In this document: one piece after another, positions 8,215 through 12,858 of the stretch | Layout of the letters: every line of letters begins with the position of its first letter | Numbering within the stretch: the stretch's first letter is position 1 | Assembly: GCA_004000155.1 (NCBI GenBank) | Contig: RCSS01000060.1 | Span: 1-12,858, forward strand | Source: Tubulinosema ratisbonensis | Lineage: Eukaryota > Microsporidia > Tubulinosematidae | Direction: 5' to 3' | Length of the DNA stretch: 12,858 nucleotides | Translations under genes and position numbers: made by a program | Notes under the pieces: generated by a model | The model's input: only the letters and a program-made list of their open reading frames with translations | The model's database searches: none | Told to the model about the DNA's origin: nothing

Positions 8215-9345
8215 TTATTTTTTAAAAAANGGAGATTCTTCATTTTCATCCACAAAAATTGTTTTTTGTTTTTTTATTTTAACATCTTTTTCTTCGAATT
8301 TATAAATTCTTTGCATTTTAATTGAATCTTTTTGTATTTTAATTGAATCTTTTCTTTCTTCTTTTACTAGCATTAACTCATCATTTATTTTGTTAAGTAA
8401 TAAACTGCCAGAAGAAAATTCTTGAGAATTTTCCAAAAAAATTCCTAGAAAACTGTTGGTAGAATCAGATTCAATTTTTTCTAAATGAAGTCTCTCTTTT
8501 CTTATAGGACAATATACAATCTGGTGTTTAAATGTTAGCTTTGCTCTGTTAATTTCTTCTAAAAGATTTTCAGGGGCTTTATCTTTTATTTTCTTTGTTT
8601 CTAAAACTGCTTCTAAATTCCCAAAACTTTCAAATAATTTTATTGCTGTCTTTAAACCAACCCCTGGCACTCCTTCAAAATAATCACAGCCACTTAAAAT
8701 ACAAATTTCTAACAAATTTTTTACAAAATTTTGTGTGTTATTTTTTATAAAATTTTCTTTCTTAAATTCATGCACATAAACTAAATCAAATTTGTAAAGA
8801 ATATTCGTACACCCAAACAGAATAAGATCACTGTCTTCTGTTAAAATACAATCAATGTATTTGATTCTTTGCAAATAAGCCAATTGAGCATCCGATTCGT
8901 ATGGAGAAATGATAAACTCTATTTTGTTTCTTTTTAAATATTCTAAAACACTGCATAAATAATCCTGAGAAATAGAAACACATCTTTTCATTAACTCTTT
9001 AGCTCTAATTAAGTTGTTAGCCATCAAACACAATTCTACTTCCTTTTTTATTTTTTCTTTTTGTTCTTTTCTTTTTAAGTTTGTTATTTCTTTTGATTGT
9101 AAAGGATCTCCGTCAAAAACAAACACTGGGATTATTTTATTTTTCAGNAAACATTCTATTCTTTGGCTTAGTACGTTTAAATGCCTGGTTGGTTTTAAAC
9201 CAAAATAAAGCTCTTCTGCTATTATTGATGATATTTGGTATAACCAAGAATGGCCATCTATGCCTATTCTTTTGTTTTTGTAAGCTAAGATTGGTGTTTT
9301 TCTAATTGAGTTTGAGACTAAAGGTAATAATCCTGTAATTCCCAT
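8215..9345 (-). CDS. EXO1: Exonuclease 1 (EXO1), XPG/FEN1-family 5'-3' nuclease
   Basis: This 376-residue protein contains a complete XPG-N and XPG-I nuclease core. All expected metal-binding acids are visible: D30, D78 (VFVFDGD), E150 and D152 (PYESDAQLAYL), D171 and D173 (TEDSDL), and D221 (ILSGCDYFEGVPGVG, the start of the helix-hairpin motif). The first six have the same numbers as in human EXO1 and differ from FEN1, and YQISS..AEELYFGLKPTRH and HQIVYCPIRKERL also follow EXO1. EXO1 removes DNA from nicks and ends in mismatch repair and resection. The protein is about half the usual length (846 residues in human, 702 in yeast), keeping the nuclease and losing most of the C-terminal partner-binding region. 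It ends in ESPFFKK, reminiscent of an MLH1-interaction box. N at 9148 leaves residue 66 as Phe or Leu; N at 8230 is silent (CCN is Pro). An AATAAA overlaps the stop. Confidence 0.95.
   Translation of the reverse strand: MGITGLLPLVSNSIRKTPILAYKNKRIGIDGHSWLYQISSIIAEELYFGLKPTRHLNVLSQRIECXLKNKIIPVFVFDGDPLQSKEITNLKRKEQKEKIKKEVELCLMANNLIRAKELMKRCVSISQDYLCSVLEYLKRNKIEFIISPYESDAQLAYLQRIKYIDCILTEDSDLILFGCTNILYKFDLVYVHEFKKENFIKNNTQNFVKNLLEICILSGCDYFEGVPGVGLKTAIKLFESFGNLEAVLETKKIKDKAPENLLEEINRAKLTFKHQIVYCPIRKERLHLEKIESDSTNSFLGIFLENSQEFSSGSLLLNKINDELMLVKEERKDSIKIQKDSIKMQRIYKFEEKDVKIKKQKTIFVDENEESXFFKK
8315..8356 (-). repeat. 21-bp tandem duplication inside EXO1
   Basis: Units 8315-8335 and 8336-8356 match at 19 of 21 bases and encode adjacent KDSIKIQ and KDSIKMQ heptads (residues 332-345) in the EXO1 tail. 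The frame is kept. The duplication lies outside the nuclease domain in a charged, probably disordered segment. Confidence 0.8.
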
Positions 9346-9354
9346 TAAGGTTAG
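9346..9354 (-). promoter_or_regulatory. CC-type start-proximal motif of EXO1
   Basis: On the minus strand CTAACCTTA sits directly before the ATG at 9345. It resembles the CCC-like start signals at SAC1 and the prefoldin gene but has only two C. It supports the chosen start, which also gives the conserved MGITGLLP N-terminus; the N-terminal Met-Gly is required by this nuclease family. Confidence 0.4.
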
Positions 9355-9429
9355 AAAATAATTTTTTTAAATCATAAATTAATTTATTTAACTTCTTTTA
9401 TTTATTCATAGAATAAAAAATAATATTTC

Positions 9430-11007
9430 TTAATCATAATCAGGTATATCAAAATAACAATCAGCAGTGTAAATCAAATATGTGATAAAAATAGTAGAAA
9501 TACTNAAACTAATACTTTTCTCAGTTATATCTTTAAATTTATTAAAGAAAAGTTTAAAAAAAGTAACAAACACAAAAATAAGTAAAAATAAACCAAAGTT
9601 TTTTCTTAAAACNTCTTTTGGGTTTACTTCAAAAAAATTCTTTTTTCCGCTTATCAATAAGTAAGCATTGTGGTATGAGCCATGTAAAAATCTATTAATA
9701 AAATATCTTTGTAATGAAACTAATCCTTCTTTAAAATAACCAAATAAATTCTTTTTTCCTATAAAAATCAATGGACCTAAAGAAGTAGCAGTACCAGTGT
9801 ATTGCAAAGAAAGAGTGTCCCCATTTTCTAACCATAATGCTTTTAAAGCACTGTCATACTCTTCAGAAAATTCTAAATTTAATTTACTAAGCTGATTTTT
9901 TAAGATCATCCTTCCCAAAACATACTGAGACACATTTGTTCTATCAGTTGAGTCAATACAATTAATTCTAACAACCCCCTTTTGCACCTGATTCTCAGAA
10001 AAATATTCATTTTCCTCCAAAAAATTTTTCATTTTTTCTTCTAAATTTTTAAAAGTATTTTCTTTCTTCTCTCCAATCTCTTTATGCAAATCAAAATGTA
10101 AAAATTCACAATTATTTTCTTTTAATTCTTTGTCAAAAGCATTAAAAATTCTTTTTTCATATCCATTATTTTTTGTAAGATTTAAATAAAAAATTTTTTT
10201 ATAATTTTTTTTCAATTTGTTTTCTGAATTTTTAAAACAATTTTTGTTTTCTTCTACAAAATATTTTGGGTTGTATTCTAATTTTACTTCATTTTTCCAT
10301 TTTAATGGAATTGATCCTCTTANTTGTACAAATGAAAAATGTTTACCTTCTTGTTCTAAAATTTGTTCAGTCTCAACAAAATTACTAACAAATCCATTGC
10401 TGTCACATCCTTTACTAAAAAATCTTACCCCATTTCTATGTCTTCCTCTTCTAGAAATTATCATAAAATTTAATCCATTTACATTTTTATACCCAAAATA
10501 ACCAAAAATACATTTTAAAGAGAAGCTTTCGTAATCATCGCTCACTTTTTTAAGATTGTTTAACAAACTTTGGTTAAAAATAAAAGAATCTTTGTCTTTT
10601 AAAAAATTACTTTCCCAAATCTTTGATTCTGAAAAATAATTTCCTTTGAAATTAAAAAATTTTGTTAAAATTCCTATTTCGTAAGCATCCTTTTTTTCTT
10701 CAAATATTTTGTTAACAAAATTGCCTTCTTCTTCGTTGCCACTTTTATACTTAACAAATTTGACTTTTTTTATTTCATAAACCAATTCTTCGTTGTAAGC
10801 ACCTATTGACTCTGCTTCAGTGACACAAATTAAGTATGATCCTTTCGATAAAGTGATGGCACCGTATACCCCAAAAAATGAGAATACAACTGGTTTATTA
10901 GTTTGTTCTGTTTTATTTTTTAAAATAGTGGTTTTAAAGTCATTGTTCTTTTTTTCAATTACAATTTTATCAGAGTGCTCTGAAAGAATATATTCATTTG
11001 TTGACAT
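9430..11007 (-). CDS. SAC1: SAC1-type phosphoinositide phosphatase, ER membrane
   Basis: This 525-residue protein has the SAC domain and a two-segment membrane tail. Recognisable blocks are SRRGRHRNGVRFFSKG.DS.G.V.NFVETEQI (185-216), FVQ.RGSIPLKW (226-237), the catalytic P-loop C350-IDSTD-R356-TN within VVRINCIDSTDRTNVSQY, and GDTLSLQYTGTA (396-407). Hydrophobic segments at about 471-488 and 499-515, followed by YFDIPDYD, match the SAC1 hairpin anchor and its FVDAP-like end, which separates it from FIG4 and synaptojanins. SAC1 removes the 4-phosphate from PI4P at the ER and its contact sites. The usual C-x-D-C-L-D-R reads C-I-D-S-T-D-R here, so the second Cys is Ser, but the nucleophile and Arg remain. 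It is somewhat shorter than human (587) and yeast (623). Ambiguous bases make residue 229 Leu, Ile or Val, 465 Asp or Glu, and 501 Phe or Leu. EXO1 starts 84 bp downstream on the same strand. A poly(A) signal candidate is at 9401-9406. Confidence 0.95.
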   Translation of the reverse strand: MSTNEYILSEHSDKIVIEKKNNDFKTTILKNKTEQTNKPVVFSFFGVYGAITLSKGSYLICVTEAESIGAYNEELVYEIKKVKFVKYKSGNEEEGNFVNKIFEEKKDAYEIGILTKFFNFKGNYFSESKIWESNFLKDKDSFIFNQSLLNNLKKVSDDYESFSLKCIFGYFGYKNVNGLNFMIISRRGRHRNGVRFFSKGCDSNGFVSNFVETEQILEQEGKHFSFVQXRGSIPLKWKNEVKLEYNPKYFVEENKNCFKNSENKLKKNYKKIFYLNLTKNNGYEKRIFNAFDKELKENNCEFLHFDLHKEIGEKKENTFKNLEEKMKNFLEENEYFSENQVQKGVVRINCIDSTDRTNVSQYVLGRMILKNQLSKLNLEFSEEYDSALKALWLENGDTLSLQYTGTATSLGPLIFIGKKNLFGYFKEGLVSLQRYFINRFLHGSYHNAYLLISGKKNFFEVNPKXVLRKNFGLFLLIFVFVTFFKLFFNKFKDITEKSISXSISTIFITYLIYTADCYFDIPDYD

Positions 11008-11061
11008 AACAGGGTAAAAAAATAAAATATAAATAAATTAATTTTTTTAAATATAACCCTC
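11008..11061. promoter_or_regulatory. 54-bp bidirectional promoter between SAC1 and prefoldin-like gene
   Basis: Both divergent genes must initiate inside these 54 bases. Reading outward, SAC1 has TACCCTGTT just before its ATG (minus strand, 11008-11016), and the prefoldin-like gene has AACCCTC just before its ATG (11055-11061). Between them is pure A/T sequence including TTAATTTTTTTAAAT (11038-11052), comparable to the AAATTT-like element described upstream of the CCC motif in microsporidia. The paired motifs support both start codons. Confidence 0.65.
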
Positions 11062-11295
11062 ATGGACATAAAAATAAAAGAAAAAGAAATAAAAAAGTAT
11101 TTTGGTTTGTTGGCTGAGTGTAAAAATAGAGTTGAAGTGTTGGAAGGATTGAAAGATGATGAAGTGTATTTTAAAGAGAATGATGCTATAAAAATTGTTA
11201 AAAGAAAAGAACTGCTTGAACAAACTAAAGAAGATATTATTGAGTTAGAATTTTTAATTTATGCAAAATTATGTCAAATTGAAAATAAAAAATAA
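11062..11295 (+). CDS. Small coiled-coil protein, possible prefoldin beta-type subunit
   Basis: This 77-residue, highly charged protein is predicted to be almost entirely helical. The order helix (about 1-28), short turn with LEGLKDDEVYFKENDAIKIVKRKELLEQ (27-54), then helix (50-75) resembles beta-type prefoldin subunits such as PFD1, where two coiled-coil arms flank a hairpin with the pattern L-x-x-L-D/E-D-x-x-x-Y. Prefoldin holds unfolded actin and tubulin in the cytosol for the CCT chaperonin. At 77 residues it is shorter than usual (110-130), with reduced arms. The start is supported by the adjoining CCC motif. Any short coiled-coil protein could look similar, so the family call is tentative, although a real gene is likely given the start motif and the AATAAA overlapping the stop. 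Confidence 0.6.
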   Translation: MDIKIKEKEIKKYFGLLAECKNRVEVLEGLKDDEVYFKENDAIKIVKRKELLEQTKEDIIELEFLIYAKLCQIENKK

Positions 11296-11296
11296 A
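11291..11296 (+). terminator. Poly(A) signal overlapping the prefoldin-like stop codon
   Basis: AATAAA spans the TAA stop at 11293-11295. Only 24 bases separate it from the 3' end of the convergent tRNA gene, so the transcript must end very soon after the stop or run antisense into the tRNA. Confidence 0.5.
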
Positions 11297-11311
11297 ATTT
11301 TATATTTTTAT

Positions 11312-11318
11312 AAAAAAA
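11312..11318 (-). terminator. RNA polymerase III terminator of tRNA-Gln
   Basis: On the minus strand a run of seven T begins two bases after the tRNA discriminator base, the standard pol III stop signal. Confidence 0.85.
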
Positions 11319-11320
11319 CA

Positions 11321-11392
11321 TGGTCATAATGAGATTCGAACTCATGTCGTAGGAATCAAAACCCTAAATGCTAACCACTACACCATACGACC
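11321..11392 (-). tRNA. tRNA-Gln, anticodon UUG
   Basis: A 72-nt cloverleaf folds completely. The acceptor is GGTCGTA with TATGACC (one G-U), the D arm GTGT with GCAT around a GG-containing loop, the anticodon stem TAGGG with TCCTA, the anticodon loop TTTTGAT (TTG at 11359-11357), a four-base variable loop CGAC, the T stem ATGAG with CTCAT and the T loop TTCGAAT. The discriminator is A, CCA is not encoded and there is no intron. The internal A box TGGTGTAGTGG and a B box around GTTCGAATC are intact. The 5' half is very close to eukaryotic tRNA-Gln, and it decodes CAA, the expected main Gln codon in so AT-rich a genome. It lies 22 bp downstream of the MED4-like stop on the same strand. Confidence 0.96.
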
Positions 11393-11414
11393 TGTTAAGA
11401 TAAAATTAAATCAT

Positions 11415-11792
11415 TTAATTATTATTTATTTCTTCTTCATTAGGATAAGGTCCTTTAAATTTGCTATCACTAGTTAACCCATATGGAGATATTCTTACAC
11501 TACCAAACCTCTTAGCTTGACTGATAAGTTTATTAACATCCACCTCAATTTCAATACCATGGTTATATTTCCTATACATTCTGTCTACCTCTAAAATAGA
11601 TTGATATTCATTTTTATAAAAATTAAATATTTCTTCCTTCATTCTTTCTAAGTAAGCATTGTCATTTAGTTTAAATATTAAGTCAAACTCTTTTGCTTTG
11701 GTGATTAATTCTTTTGTTGTTGTTTCATCATTCATAAATTTTCTTATTTCATGCATTAACTCATTTTGTAGTTCTTTAAATAAAATATCCAT
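11415..11792 (-). CDS. MED4: Probable Mediator subunit 4 (MED4-like)
   Basis: This 125-residue protein is helical and charged at residues 1-75, then carries VDVNKLISQAKRFGS..ISPYGL....KFKGPYPNEEEI (84-122). This matches the MED4 signature, in which a helix of the form [IV]-x-x-[LI]-I-x-[YQ]-A-x-[RK] is followed by P-x-x-[WL] and a closing P-Y-P-[TN]-x-x-E-[MI]. MED4 belongs to the middle module of Mediator, which bridges activators and RNA polymerase II in the nucleus. The length is short against human (270) and yeast (284), which carry a long tail after PYP that is absent here. AAAGAAAGG precedes the ATG and is a plausible GGG-type signal; the next in-frame Met is codon 13. The stop sits 22 bp from the 5' end of tRNA-Gln on the same strand. 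Without a profile search the family call rests on this one motif. Confidence 0.65.
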   Translation of the reverse strand: MDILFKELQNELMHEIRKFMNDETTTKELITKAKEFDLIFKLNDNAYLERMKEEIFNFYKNEYQSILEVDRMYRKYNHGIEIEVDVNKLISQAKRFGSVRISPYGLTSDSKFKGPYPNEEEINNN

Positions 11793-11801
11793 CCTTTCTT
11801 T
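11793..11801 (-). promoter_or_regulatory. Possible GGG-type start-proximal motif of the MED4-like gene
   Basis: On the minus strand AAAGAAAGG directly precedes the ATG. It has only two G and is weaker than the motif of the zinc-finger gene. Confidence 0.3.
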
Positions 11802-12220
11802 AATAAATTAATAATTAAATTTTAAAAAATATTAATTTTAAATTTAAAAAGATAAAATCAGTAAAAAGTTACTTAAAATATAAGCAAAATATTAATCAAT
11901 AAATTAAAAATTAATATATCAGTTTTTGTATCATTTACTTCTTAATTTTCATATTTACTTTAATCTTAAATAACATCAAAAAAATTGATATAAATTTTTT
12001 TAACAGTCTTTTATAAATTTTTATATTAATATATCAGTAATGTAATTTAATCTTTTATATTTCAATAAATAAACTCATAAATTTAATATAAATAAATGAT
12101 TTTTAATTTAATAAAAAATTACTTTACAAAATAAAAATAAAAAATTCATAAATTATTTTTTATTTATTTTTATTTAATAGATAAATTCATTAATTATTTT
12201 AATTTTATATTAAAAAAGGT

Positions 12221-12240
12221 TACTTTTAAATATAAACATA
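12221..12240. repeat. Second copy of the 20-base repeat at 1794-1813
   Basis: Identical over 20 bases and in the same orientation as the copy 10.4 kb away. No gene is attached to either copy. Confidence 0.35.
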
Positions 12241-12320
12241 TTATTTATAAAAATTATTATTTGATTTTAAATATAACATAGGTGTTATTTATATTTTAGA
12301 TCTTAAATATATTTAAACAA

Positions 12321-12338
12321 CCTTTTTATTATAAAAGG
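12321..12338. repeat. Small palindrome, 6-bp stem
   Basis: CCTTTT and AAAAGG flank a six-base loop TATTAT. It lies about 85 bp before the larger hairpin and just before the GC-richer string GATACATGGAGATTGGCAAG. On its own it could be chance. Confidence 0.35.
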
Positions 12339-12423
12339 ATACATGGAGATTGGCAAGAGAAAATAAATTTAATAAAATTAGATAATTATATTTTTAGATT
12401 TACATTATTGTATTTATAATCTT

Positions 12424-12483
12424 TTAGACATGGGTTATAAAACTTAATTTTCATTTTTTTTGAATAAAAATACCCATGTCTAA
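12424..12483. repeat. Hairpin with a perfect 12-bp stem and 36-nt loop
   Basis: TTAGACATGGGT (12424-12435) and ACCCATGTCTAA (12472-12483) are exact reverse complements. Five of the 12 pairs are G-C in a region otherwise almost free of G and C, so chance is unlikely. The loop is A/T-only except for two C and one G. It may be the closing stem of a small RNA, a transcript 3' structure or a relic of inverted terminal repeats; no known RNA class was recognised. Confidence 0.65.
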
Positions 12484-12858
12484 CAGAGAAGGAATTTTAA
12501 ATAAACAAAATATTAACTTATTAATTTAAAACACTTATTATTCAGGTCATATCCTTCAGAATAAGACAGTACTATTAAATTTTCTAAAATTATTAAGATA
12601 TAAGTATATTATTAAAAAAAATTGTAAAATTTTTTTATTCTTTTCTAAAAATAATCATTAATGCATTACTTAGCAAATAAAAATAAAATATTATTTTTAT
12701 TGAATTATTGTAAGTTTATTTTTTAAAGACTTAGTTTTAGATTTTTTATCATTGGGTAATAAAAAAATAAGAAATTTATTTATTTTTAAATCTTATAGAT
12801 TTAACAAATTTAATCTTTTAAGTAAAAATATTTTAAAAGATCAAAGACAAGAAAAATT

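Larger units (their letters stand above)
11802..12858. other. AT-rich gene-free region with hairpins
   Basis: This stretch presumably carries the promoter of the MED4-like gene at its left edge. No further coding region was found. It holds the second copy of the 20-base repeat (12221-12240), a small palindrome at 12321-12338, a short less AT-rich stretch (12339-12360) and the strong hairpin at 12424-12483. The remainder is simple A/T sequence. Confidence 0.65.

Noticed and set aside
9014..9305. Plus-strand open frames opposite EXO1
   Set aside because: They lie antisense to the conserved EXO1 nuclease core, encode low-complexity Leu/Phe-rich sequence and have no start motif.
8215..9345. FEN1 as the identity of the XPG-family gene
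   Set aside because: The catalytic acids fall at 30, 78, 150, 152, 171 and 173, as in EXO1 and not at the FEN1 positions, and no canonical PCNA-binding Q-x-x-L-x-x-F-F motif is present.
9482..11017. Plus-strand open frames opposite SAC1 (9482-9664, 10217-10501, 10820-11017)
   Set aside because: They are antisense shadows of the SAC1 gene, with no recognisable domains.
12336..12362. Possible U6 snRNA or tiny peptide gene at GATACATGGAGATTGGCAAG
   Set aside because: The invariant ACAGAGA box is not intact, the U6 3' part is absent, and the ATG frame stops after seven codons.
12538..12564. Inverted repeat TTATTC/GAATAA
   Set aside because: Only six A/T-rich base pairs; not distinguishable from background.
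1..12858. CRISPR array, prophage, operon or other prokaryotic system
   Set aside because: No regularly spaced repeats or ribosome binding sites were seen, and all recognised genes are eukaryotic.

Overview
This looks like nuclear DNA of a microsporidian with an expanded, extremely AT-rich genome. The evidence is intron-less genes for eukaryotic housekeeping proteins (NOT5/CNOT3, EXO1, SAC1, MED4-like, prefoldin-like), several much shorter than their fungal and animal relatives. A CCC- or GGG-type motif sits within a few bases of several start codons, a known microsporidian hallmark. AATAAA signals overlap or closely follow stop codons, giving tiny 3' ends. Long intergenic AT deserts suggest a large-genome lineage (Edhazardia or Anncaliia type) rather than a compact Encephalitozoon type; the species cannot be fixed from this window.

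Layout. 1-2579 is gene-free. 2580-3191 (+) is a minimal NOT5/CNOT3 subunit of the CCR4-NOT mRNA deadenylase complex. Convergent with it, 3741-4301 (-) is a small two-finger zinc-finger protein of Sfp1/JAZF1 type. 4302-8214 is a gene-free stretch of nearly 4 kb. It holds a 25-bp inverted repeat near the zinc-finger gene and a decayed repeat family whose least decayed part is a GC-rich island (6692-6912, 47% G+C at its core).

The dense cluster lies at 8215-11792. It contains EXO1 (-), the ER phosphoinositide phosphatase SAC1 (-), a prefoldin-like chaperone subunit (+, diverging from SAC1 across 54 bp), tRNA-Gln(UUG) (-), and a probable MED4 Mediator subunit (-) ending 22 bp before the tRNA. 11793-12858 is again gene-free, with one perfect 12-bp-stem hairpin.

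The genes serve separate core functions: mRNA turnover, transcription, DNA repair, lipid signalling, chaperoning and translation. They do not form an operon or specialised system. I found no convincing novel multi-gene system. The points most worth a second look are the GC-rich repeat island, the truncated EXO1 with an MLH1-box-like tail, the near-minimal NOT5, the altered SAC1 P-loop and the downstream hairpin. Seven stretches of N (eight bases) are present; all five in coding sequence fall where a synonymous alternative is possible.
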